Source: Fimbriimonas sp. (GTDB lineage: Bacteria > Armatimonadota > Fimbriimonadia > Fimbriimonadales > Fimbriimonadaceae). Taken from it: a DNA stretch of 64,000 nt. How positions within the stretch are numbered: the stretch's first letter is position 1; each line of letters opens with the position of its first letter. The stretch is from the NCBI GenBank assembly GCA_029866005.1, contig JARXAE010000023.1:1-64000 (forward strand). The letters run 5' to 3'. The notes beneath the pieces are model-generated. The model was not told the DNA's origin. It searched no databases and was given only the letters and a program-made list of their open reading frames with translations. The position numbers and the translations under genes were made by a program. Positions 54,646 to 61,508 of the stretch are shown here, piece by piece.

Positions 54646-55006
54646 GCCTGTTCTGTTTCACAATCTCTACAAGATTCTTGAAGACGATATCGTGAGATAG
54701 CTGAGTTCTAACGCTTCTCACGTTAGAGATCTGATCACACCATCGCTAGGACTTCAATGAAATTTCAGCAGCGTTTCTCCTCCTCGAAACATGCACAAAT
54801 TCAATTGCTCGAATACCCGCTCTGTTTAGCCGGTCATTGCAACCATTTTCGTGGCCTCCTCACCACCTATGTTGAAAACACTCTCCAGTGGTGATGAGTC
54901 GAGGTCGTACCAACTCTTTAGCTCGTACCAAATTGGATAGCGTCGGCGTTTCATTCTTGTCTCATAAAGAAACAATAGAGTGGAGGTCATCACGCCTTTC
55001 GATCAA
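54646..55006. other. Intergenic region between duplicated units
   Basis: 361 nt with no supported gene. A minus-strand open frame of 42 codons (54826-54954, MKRRRYPIWYELKSWYDLD...) looks protein-like but has no recognisable family and no ribosome-binding site, so I treat it as uncertain or a remnant. Base composition is more AT-rich than nearby genes. It has no obvious counterpart before copy 1. Confidence 0.5.
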
Positions 55007-55140
55007 ACCGATAGGGCGAAAGACGTAGGATCCTCATGAACCTCAAATCTCTTGAGATTCTTGCAAAAGGACGCATGATCGCCGACCTCATCGCCATCAT
55101 TGGCTCGATAGATATCGTCCTTGGCGAAATAGATCGGTGA
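55007..55140 (+). pseudogene. Fossil copy of the nuoD 3' end
   Basis: Aligns without gaps to 53260-53393 (nuoD codons for the last ~44 residues plus stop). The strongest match starts at 55036 and encodes [20 protein letters not shown] and [14 protein letters not shown] then TGA; the changes there are mostly third-position. The part before 55036 is decayed and includes an in-frame stop. It has no start context and must be non-functional. It marks the junction of a tandem duplication. Confidence 0.9.
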
Positions 55141-55195
55141 TGGAATACACGAAAAGTTCCAAAATCCTGGAATATTTCGCTAATTTTAATAAATT

Positions 55196-55226
55196 TTGCG
55201 CGTTTTGCGGAACTCCGGGATAGAAT
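55196..55226 (+). promoter_or_regulatory. Promoter of second prepilin gene
   Basis: TTGCGC at 55196-55201 and TAGAAT at 55221-55226 are separated by 19 nt, in the position corresponding to the promoter of copy 1. The following bases (GTTCAAAACGGCGG versus GACAACGTCGG) also match copy 1, which supports common ancestry of both promoters. Confidence 0.45.
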
Positions 55227-55275
55227 GTTCAAAACGGCGGGGAACATCCATCAGAACTTCTGAGTCGTTTTTTAA

Positions 55276-55291
55276 GTGGCAATGATGCCAC
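55276..55291 (+). promoter_or_regulatory. Leader hairpin before second prepilin gene
   Basis: GTGGCA-ATGA-TGCCAC forms a perfect 6-bp stem with a 4-nt loop, 11 nt before ATG 55303; AAAGGAAA follows as ribosome-binding sequence. It is the counterpart of the hairpin at 53531-53546. Confidence 0.55.
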
Positions 55292-55302
55292 AAAAGGAAA
55301 TT

Positions 55303-56184
55303 ATGAAACGAGCATTTACTCTCATCGAACTCTTGGTAGTCATCGCGATCATCGCGATCCTGGCTGCGATCCTGTTCCCGGTCTTTGCGCAGGCTAAAGA
55401 AGCTGCTAAGAAAACCTCGAGCGTTTCGACCTTCAAGCAACTCGCTACCTCAACCCTCATCTACTCCTCGGACTCAGATGACCTCTTCCCCCTCGCTTTC
55501 TCATGGGACGGAACAAACTGGCGATGGAACTTCACCACCAGCTGCCCTAACGGATGGCGCGCAGATGGAGTTCGAGATATCGAGCCACGCCGTTCGCAAG
55601 ACGGTCTTCACTGGTCCAACAGCTTGATGCCTTACATCAAGAACCAAGACATGTACGCGCAAACTGGCCTCCCAGTCGACGACAACTGGTACACCGGTGC
55701 GGTAACTCCTGGCATGCGACCAACCAACGTTGGTCTTTCGATGAACGGTCTTCTCCACCAATGGAGCGGAACTGCAGTCGAACTTCCTTCGCAAGTTCCA
55801 ATGTTCAGCGGTATGACCGGTAAGCACTCTGTTCGAGGACGAGCACTCACCAACCCTGCAATGAACTGCGCGGCTATGGGCGCAACCTGTAACGCAGCAA
55901 ACAACGCAGGAACGACCCCTGGCGGTTTCGGATTCGTTTGGTTCTGGGATGCAAACATCTCGGCATACAGCTACGGAGAAGGCATGATCTTTGCAAACAC
56001 CGATTCGTCGACCAAGTTCCGACGAGTTAAGATGAGCACCGACGCTGCCAACCCAACCCGAGACTACTACAGCAACCCATTCGTTTGGGGCAACGCTGCT
56101 GGTGTACCTTCCAGCCGATGGGGCTGCAACTTCGGTCGCGGCTACTTCGAGGACTGCGTGTTCTCGCCAAACAAGACCCAGTAA
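55303..56184 (+). CDS. Prepilin-type secreted/surface protein, copy 2
   Basis: Product of 293 aa from ATG 55303. The first 30 residues are identical to copy 1 (FTLIELLVVIAIIAILAAI then LFPVFAQAK), after which only the early helix (FKQLATSTLIYSSDSDDLFPLAF) resembles copy 1 (VKQTSLSVIMYGADSDDTFPIAT). The rest has diverged strongly, with four Cys in the C-terminal half (NCAAMGATC, WGCNF, EDCVF). Likely a surface-exposed pilin-like or secreted protein processed by prepilin peptidase. Confidence 0.88.
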   Translation: MKRAFTLIELLVVIAIIAILAAILFPVFAQAKEAAKKTSSVSTFKQLATSTLIYSSDSDDLFPLAFSWDGTNWRWNFTTSCPNGWRADGVRDIEPRRSQDGLHWSNSLMPYIKNQDMYAQTGLPVDDNWYTGAVTPGMRPTNVGLSMNGLLHQWSGTAVELPSQVPMFSGMTGKHSVRGRALTNPAMNCAAMGATCNAANNAGTTPGGFGFVWFWDANISAYSYGEGMIFANTDSSTKFRRVKMSTDAANPTRDYYSNPFVWGNAAGVPSSRWGCNFGRGYFEDCVFSPNKTQ

Positions 56185-56201
56185 GCTTCCAAAGCTAACT
56201 T

Positions 56202-56234
56202 CAGGTTGGACACTGCTCGTCAGTGTCCAACCTG
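56202..56234 (+). promoter_or_regulatory. Strong hairpin between prepilin copy 2 and lipoprotein genes
   Basis: CAGGTTGGACACTG at 56202-56215 pairs perfectly with CAGTGTCCAACCTG at 56221-56234 around a CTCGT loop. No T-run follows, so it is not a standard terminator. In this position it could protect the upstream prepilin mRNA from 3' exonucleases or lower read-through into the lipoprotein genes. Confidence 0.7.
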
Positions 56235-56259
56235 TAACGATTTACTACCTAGAAAATCC

Positions 56260-56424
56260 ATGAAACAACTTCTCGCTCTACTTCTTCTCTCATCATTCGC
56301 AGTTTCCATGATCGGCTGCGGCGATTCCTCTGCTGGTGCAGAAAACGCCCCCCCAGTCAATAAGGAAAAGGACGCGGCAACTGAAAAGGACGGCGGCGCA
56401 GCCCCAACTCCAGCCCAGGACTAA
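56260..56424 (+). CDS. Small lipoprotein downstream of prepilin copy 2, 54 aa
   Basis: Product of 54 aa from ATG 56260 (MKQLLALLLLSSFAVSMIGC), with the lipobox SMIGC ending at Cys20 and an acidic, Lys-rich tail (NKEKDAATEKDGGAAPTPAQD). Equivalent in position and character to the 65-aa lipoprotein of copy 1. Start chosen for the clean signal peptide; the frame upstream lies in the hairpin. Confidence 0.7.
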   Translation: MKQLLALLLLSSFAVSMIGCGDSSAGAENAPPVNKEKDAATEKDGGAAPTPAQD

Positions 56425-56428
56425 TTTG

Positions 56429-57079
56429 ATGAAGCAACTCGCCGCCTTGGCCTTTTGTTCTGTTGGTCTCCTCATCGGATGCCAACCATCCGAAGAAGAA
56501 ATGGCCAAGGGGGTAGTTGCTCGCACCAAACCTGCTGGCGTCCGAGTCATCAATCTGACTGACGCGACATTGAATGTAAGGATCAGTAACCTCACCCGCT
56601 ACGATGTCGAGCCAGGAGGCATCACACCAGGAATCCTCGTTCCTGCCAGCAAACCTGCTCAAGTAGAACTGGGATCAGAATCTCAAAGCAAGAGTGAGGC
56701 GGTTCCCGTTGAGCAAAGCAAATTTTCGACACTCGTCATCGGTTCAGGCGGCAAAGCATCGAGCTTCATTTCAGGCTCTCCTCTTTCGATTCCAGGAAAG
56801 GCGGTGATTGAATTTGTCAATCCTACCGACGAGTCCATCGAGTTTTCTCTCTCCGTCGGAGATCCTGTCAAAGTAGGTCCAAAAGACTCCGTTACTCGGG
56901 AGTACGATCCTGGCTCATCCACGATCAAATTCTCGGGGGACACACTTGAAATCAAATACGGTGCCACCGAGATCGTTGCTATTTACCCGTCCAAGGACAA
57001 CGGACGAGTAAAGCTGAAGCAACGGTCACTGAAAGGAACCGGAGCCCCAATCGCTACTGGCGGCCCATCAGCAAACTAA
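56429..57079 (+). CDS. Lipoprotein with beta-rich domain, 216 aa
   Basis: Product of 216 aa from ATG 56429, 4 nt after the preceding stop. Signal peptide MKQLAALAFCSVGLLIGC has the same opening as the preceding lipoprotein, with a lipobox LIGC at Cys18. The mature part is a beta-sandwich-like domain with regularly spaced short strands (VRVINLTDATLNVRISNL, VIEFVNPTDESIEFSLSVG). No family recognised. It ends 6 nt from the convergent EpsI-like gene. Confidence 0.75.
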   Translation: MKQLAALAFCSVGLLIGCQPSEEEMAKGVVARTKPAGVRVINLTDATLNVRISNLTRYDVEPGGITPGILVPASKPAQVELGSESQSKSEAVPVEQSKFSTLVIGSGGKASSFISGSPLSIPGKAVIEFVNPTDESIEFSLSVGDPVKVGPKDSVTREYDPGSSTIKFSGDTLEIKYGATEIVAIYPSKDNGRVKLKQRSLKGTGAPIATGGPSAN

Positions 57080-57085
57080 GGCTTC

Positions 57086-57727
57086 TTAGTAGTATCCCTT
57101 ACTCGTTTCAGTCGCAGCGTCGACCCAATCAGCCGCGAAACGCTTCATCTTCTCAACATCCACAGTCCCGGTCGGAATCAAGCGAATAAACGCGCCTTCG
57201 TCCTTTACTCGGTTAGTAAAAAGATTCAGCAGCATGTCTTTCTTGACCTTCGACATGTTGCCGTAATACCCCTTGGTCAGTCGGAAGAAATACATCGCGA
57301 CTCTCTGATCGCCATTCTGCTCCATGTCTACCAGGGTCACCGGAACGTCGCCCCGGGTCTTAGTCTTGATGACATCGTCTCGCTGATTCGAAAGCCGCCA
57401 GCCCTGAGCCGAGAAACAAATCTGCGGATCATGGAAGCTCTCTTTACTATTACTCGCAATCGCAACGACATCGTAAGACTCATTCCCGTTGACAAAAACG
57501 CGTGCACAGATCCCCCAAGGCTTGAGAATATCGTAAGAGCTCTTGTCCATCTTGTACGAGACTTTCTCGCCATCCTTGAGCATCGGCTGGAATCGTCCCA
57601 CCTTAATCGGCAACATGTTGATCACCTGATCCTCGGTCAGATTCTTCTCCGCCGGACGTGGCGCAAAGTTATAGGCCAGACCAATTGAGGTCATCAAGCC
57701 CGACATGATCCAGAGTGTCTTTTTCAT
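57086..57727 (-). CDS. epsI: Exosortase-associated EpsI-like protein (DUF3485)
   Basis: Product of 213 aa. I chose ATG 57727 (MKKTLWIMSGLMTSIGLAYNF), which overlaps the exosortase stop as ATGA. EpsI hallmarks: ML PIKVGRFQ-type block (MLPIKVGRFQPM), CARVFVNGNESYDVVAIASN, DPQICFSAQGWRL, and a terminal DWV helix. EpsI proteins accompany EPS-linked exosortases and are periplasmic; their role is not settled. Confidence 0.85.
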   Translation of the reverse strand: MKKTLWIMSGLMTSIGLAYNFAPRPAEKNLTEDQVINMLPIKVGRFQPMLKDGEKVSYKMDKSSYDILKPWGICARVFVNGNESYDVVAIASNSKESFHDPQICFSAQGWRLSNQRDDVIKTKTRGDVPVTLVDMEQNGDQRVAMYFFRLTKGYYGNMSKVKKDMLLNLFTNRVKDEGAFIRLIPTGTVDVEKMKRFAADWVDAATETSKGYY

Positions 57728-58665
57728 TCTTTCCATCCCAACAGGCGAGCCGCTTTGAAGATAATCCAGAAGCAGATGAGGAGCATAATATAGCCGCTCC
57801 AGTCATGGAACGCCGCTCCCGCAGGCGCCCCCCACTGCTCACCAACCATTCCGATCATCGCAATCCGGAGCCCGTTCATCAATAGACAAAGCGGAACAAT
57901 CATCAGCAACATCATAAAATTGAAGTTGACTGTCGATCGTGCGAACAGTATAAAGTGGCATGTAAAGCAGGTCACCGCCACCAACAACTTCAGCCCAGAG
58001 CAAGGCACCGCAATGTTCAAAGCGTAGGAGTTCAACTGAATCGAAGTAGGGTCGAGTCGAGACGGGTTAAAGCCAGTGAGCGCGAGCAATTTTTCGGCAA
58101 CGGTAGTTGATGCAATTTGTAACTCGTTGGTATTGGCGTCGAGATACGAACTCGCGATCGGCATCATGAAGAACAAGAACATGATCGGAAACAGCGCTCT
58201 CCATGCCCAGTTACCACCAAAGAGTGTCCAAACCACTCCAAAGACTGCCGCGACGAAGCAAATCGATTGCATCGCCCACCAATCGCCGATGAACGCGATG
58301 TACTGAAAGTACGCCAGCGGTACCAGCAGAACCATCACCAACGGGGCTACTTTTCGCTTCGCCACGTCAAACATGTCCTTTCGGCGGTGAAGCTGCCAAG
58401 CAATCAGGAAGGGGACAAGGATGATGTGCGAGTAGTTGTCGTCCTCATTCCACATCTTATAGACCTGGCGGTACAACGGCCAGAACATCATACTCAACCC
58501 AATGAGCCCGACTAACGCCGGAATAAAAAACTCATGCCGAGTAACCTGAACCAGACCCCCGGCTTTCACCCAATCAAGCACCCGACGAAAAGCCGCTTGG
58601 ACATCGTCCAGCACGGAACCCTTCCCCTGCTTAGCCTCTAAAGTTGCTGCCTGATCCAAAATCAA
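57724..58665 (-). CDS. Exosortase (transmembrane cysteine transpeptidase)
   Basis: Product of 313 aa with about eight membrane spans. The catalytic triad of exosortases is present: Cys222 in NIAVPCSGLKLL, Arg267 in LLMNGLRIAMIG and His287 in GAAFHDWSGYIML. An acidic N-terminal membrane-proximal motif (WNEDDNYSHIILVPFLI) is also typical. Exosortases cleave PEP-CTERM-type sorting signals and are linked with extracellular polysaccharide. No PEP-CTERM substrate gene is visible in the window. Confidence 0.9.
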   Translation of the reverse strand: MILDQAATLEAKQGKGSVLDDVQAAFRRVLDWVKAGGLVQVTRHEFFIPALVGLIGLSMMFWPLYRQVYKMWNEDDNYSHIILVPFLIAWQLHRRKDMFDVAKRKVAPLVMVLLVPLAYFQYIAFIGDWWAMQSICFVAAVFGVVWTLFGGNWAWRALFPIMFLFFMMPIASSYLDANTNELQIASTTVAEKLLALTGFNPSRLDPTSIQLNSYALNIAVPCSGLKLLVAVTCFTCHFILFARSTVNFNFMMLLMIVPLCLLMNGLRIAMIGMVGEQWGAPAGAAFHDWSGYIMLLICFWIIFKAARLLGWKE

Positions 58666-58712
58666 ATTTCCTTTTATTTCAACGTCGATCTAAGCCGAGA
58701 GATTCCCAAAAG

Positions 58713-59642
58713 CTACATAAGCCACTTGAAGTACTGTACCGTTTTCTCTAGACCTGCTTCTAATTCAGTCGTAGGTTCCCATCCAAGCAAGGTTCGTGCC
58801 CTTGTGATGTCTGGTCGCCTTTGTTTCGGATCATCTATCGCTGCTTCGAGGTGAACTATCTCGGATGAAGAGCCGGTGACCTTGATCACTGCCTCTGCAA
58901 ACTGCAAAATCGTTCGTTCTTGCTCAGTCCCAATGTTCACCGGATCATGCAGATCAGACTCCATCAGCCGATAGACACAATCCAAAATGTCCGCACAGTA
59001 ACCAAACGACCGCGTCTGCGACCCGTCGCCATAAATCGTAATCGGCTGATTCCGGAGCGCCTGGTTCACGAAGTTTGGAACAACCCGACCGTCATCAAGC
59101 CGCATGCGCGGGCCATAAGTATTGAAGAACCGAATGATACGAGAGTCAACTCCCTTGAATCGATGGTAAGCCATTGTGGTTGCTTCCGCAAACCGCTTCG
59201 CCTCATCATAAACTGAACGAGGACCATTGGGATTTACATTGCCCCAATACGACTCTGGCTGAGGCGAGAACTGAGGGTCGCCGTAAACCTCTGAAGTCGA
59301 GGCTAAAATAAATTTTGCACCCTTAGCAACCGCAAGTTCGAGGCAGTTATCCGTTGCATAAGAGCCTGCTCGAAGAACATCAAAAGGAATTTTCTTGAAA
59401 TCATCCGGAGAGGCCGCTGAGGCAAAGTGAGCAACAAAATCAACTTCGCCATCCACTGTAAATGGCAACGAGCAATCCTGCTTGACAAACTCAAACCGAG
59501 GATTTTCTCGCAAATGGGAAATGTTCTGCTCGGATCCGGTGATCAGGCTATCGACCGCCACCACTTCATGCCCCTTGCTGAGTAGCAAGTCCGATAAGTG
59601 CGAGCCCAAAAATCCTGCCCCTCCAGTTAAAACAACTCTCAT
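58713..59642 (-). CDS. UDP-glucuronate decarboxylase-like (UDP-xylose synthase) SDR
   Basis: Product of 309 aa, extended SDR fold with GGAGFLGSHLSDLLL and catalytic YxxxK in YDEAKRFAE. The phrase EVYGDPQFSPQPESYWGNVNPNGPRSVYDEAKR is the hallmark of the UDP-xylose synthase (UXS) group. It would turn UDP-glucuronate, the product of the nearby ugd gene, into UDP-xylose. UDP-glucose 4-epimerase-like activity is a less likely alternative. Confidence 0.9.
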   Translation of the reverse strand: MRVVLTGGAGFLGSHLSDLLLSKGHEVVAVDSLITGSEQNISHLRENPRFEFVKQDCSLPFTVDGEVDFVAHFASAASPDDFKKIPFDVLRAGSYATDNCLELAVAKGAKFILASTSEVYGDPQFSPQPESYWGNVNPNGPRSVYDEAKRFAEATTMAYHRFKGVDSRIIRFFNTYGPRMRLDDGRVVPNFVNQALRNQPITIYGDGSQTRSFGYCADILDCVYRLMESDLHDPVNIGTEQERTILQFAEAVIKVTGSSSEIVHLEAAIDDPKQRRPDITRARTLLGWEPTTELEAGLEKTVQYFKWLM

Positions 59643-59698
59643 ACCTTCCTATCTATTGTGGCGTTTTGGGGCACTGTTCGCAGGTAAATTCGATCCTA

Positions 59699-60157
59699 AT
59701 GTCCCAAGAATTGCCAAACGGAGTAATCATAAAGCCTCTCGGAACTCACACCGACTCACGAGGCTTCCTTACCGAGCTATTCCGCTCTGATGAAATTCCG
59801 GAGGGCACACTCCCCGCGATGGGCTACATCAGCGTCACCCATCCCGGCATCGCACGTGGTCCGCACGAGCACCGAGATCAGACCGACCTCTTCTGTTTTG
59901 TAGACGGTGAGTACGAACTCAGGCTATGGGAAAACCGGGCAGATCAACCCGCGTGGACCGGTGGCTTCTTGGTTGGGAAAGCCAACCCCGTGGCCATTGT
60001 CGTGCCTCCCGGAGTTGTTCATGGATACAAAAATGTAGGTTCCACTGACGCGTTTGTTCTTAACTTCCCCAACCAACTTTATGCAGGAACGGGTAAGACT
60101 GAACCGGTGGACGAAATCCGACACGAGGAAATCGAATCACCATTCAAATTCGATTGA
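59699..60157 (+). CDS. dTDP-4-dehydrorhamnose 3,5-epimerase-like cupin (RmlC family)
   Basis: Product of 152 aa from ATG 59699 (MSQELPNGVIIKPLG). RmlC-like motifs: HTDSRGFLTELFRSDEIP, a His-rich GPHEHRDQTDLFCFVDGEY, and VPPGVVHGYKNVG. It is shorter than typical RmlC (about 180 aa), so it may belong to the cupin side branch with 3,4-ketoisomerase-type or unknown sugar specificity. No rmlA, B or D genes are nearby. Confidence 0.75.
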   Translation: MSQELPNGVIIKPLGTHTDSRGFLTELFRSDEIPEGTLPAMGYISVTHPGIARGPHEHRDQTDLFCFVDGEYELRLWENRADQPAWTGGFLVGKANPVAIVVPPGVVHGYKNVGSTDAFVLNFPNQLYAGTGKTEPVDEIRHEEIESPFKFD

Positions 60158-60212
60158 CCGTCACGGTCAAGTTTTGGTCGGCAACTTGCCGACAATTTAG
60201 TCTGAGTAAATT

Positions 60213-61508
60213 ATGAAGGTAGCAGTTGTTGGAACTGGATATGTTGGTCTGGTCACGGGTCTAGTGCTCGCTGATCTAGGCAATGAAGTCACGTGTGTTG
60301 ACAAAGACCCACGAAAAGTTGAGTCAATCAGCGCAGGTATTGCCCCCATCTTTGAGCCAGGCATCGAAGAGATGCTCAAGCGAACCCTGAAGAACGGCAA
60401 CTTCACCATCACAGACTCCATTGCGGATGCGGTTAAGAAGTCCGAAATCGTCTTCATCGCGGTTGGAACACCACCCGCCGCAGACGGCACACCCGATCTG
60501 ACCGCCGTGCGTGCGGTCGCAAAAGACATCGGTAAAGCCATCGAAAAGCCAACAATCGTTATCAATAAATCGACCGTTCCCGTCGGCTCAGGCGATATGG
60601 TTGAGCAGATCATCCGAGATCAAGGAGTTTCGTCAGACCTGTTCGACGTTGTTTCTAACCCTGAGTTTCTAAGAGAAGGAAGTGCAATCTCCGACACGAT
60701 GAATCCTGACCGAATCGTCATCGGAACCCGTAGAGCAGAAGCCGCCGATAAGCTAAAAGAGCTCTATGCCCCGCTCCAGTCCGAATTCATTGTTACCGAC
60801 CTAAATTCTGCCGAGCTCATCAAGTACGGCGGAAACAGCTTCCTTGCGCTCAAAATCAGCTTCATCAATGCGATGAGCCGTGTCTGTGAACTCTGCAACG
60901 CCAACATCGGAGACGTGGCCAAAGGAATCGGCGCCGACCAACGCATCGGCCCCCAATTCCTCTACGCTGGTCTCGGCTGGGGTGGCTCGTGCTTCCCCAA
61001 AGATGTCCAAGGCATGGTCGCCACCGCACAAGGGTTGGACTACAATTTTGGTCTTCTGAAAGAAGTTATCAAAATCAACGAAGACCAGACCCATCACTTC
61101 CTCGACCGCATTGAAAGTCGAATTGGCGGATTTGAGGGCAAAACGGTTGGTCTGCTCGGACTTGCCTTCAAGCCCAATACCGATGACATCCGAGATGCCA
61201 AGGCGCTCGTTATCATTGACCGAATTCTAAAGGCCGGTGGACGAGTACAAGCATATGATCCCGTCGCCTCCCACCTGGTCGAGGAGCACTTCCCTGCTGC
61301 CATCTATGTCAACTCGGCTTACGACGTAAGCAAAGGAGCGGATGTCGTCATTCTTGTGACCGAGTGGAACGAGTTCCGTCAAATCGATCTCGAACGGCTC
61401 GCCGGGACCGCAAAAGAGGCTATCCTCTTTGACGGACGACGAGTCTACGCTCCCGAAAAAGCCAAAGCCGCCGGGTGGGAATATCACACCATCGGCATCG
61501 CTTCATGA
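60213..61508 (+). CDS. ugd: UDP-glucose 6-dehydrogenase
   Basis: Product of 431 aa. NAD site: VVGTGYVGLVTGLVLADLGNEV. Catalytic Cys region: YAGLGWGGSCFPKDVQGMV. The middle domain holds NPEFLREGSAISDTMNPDRIVIG and LIKYGGNSFLALKISFINA. It oxidises UDP-glucose to UDP-glucuronate. Its stop overlaps the next start as ATGA, so sugar supply and transfer are co-translated. Confidence 0.96.
   Translation: MKVAVVGTGYVGLVTGLVLADLGNEVTCVDKDPRKVESISAGIAPIFEPGIEEMLKRTLKNGNFTITDSIADAVKKSEIVFIAVGTPPAADGTPDLTAVRAVAKDIGKAIEKPTIVINKSTVPVGSGDMVEQIIRDQGVSSDLFDVVSNPEFLREGSAISDTMNPDRIVIGTRRAEAADKLKELYAPLQSEFIVTDLNSAELIKYGGNSFLALKISFINAMSRVCELCNANIGDVAKGIGADQRIGPQFLYAGLGWGGSCFPKDVQGMVATAQGLDYNFGLLKEVIKINEDQTHHFLDRIESRIGGFEGKTVGLLGLAFKPNTDDIRDAKALVIIDRILKAGGRVQAYDPVASHLVEEHFPAAIYVNSAYDVSKGADVVILVTEWNEFRQIDLERLAGTAKEAILFDGRRVYAPEKAKAAGWEYHTIGIAS

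Noticed and set aside
54826-54954. A 42-codon minus-strand frame (MKRRRYPIWYELKSW...) in the gap between the two prepilin units
   Set aside because: It looks protein-like but is short, without a ribosome-binding site, family match or neighbour; it may be a remnant, so it is described only in the intergenic entry.
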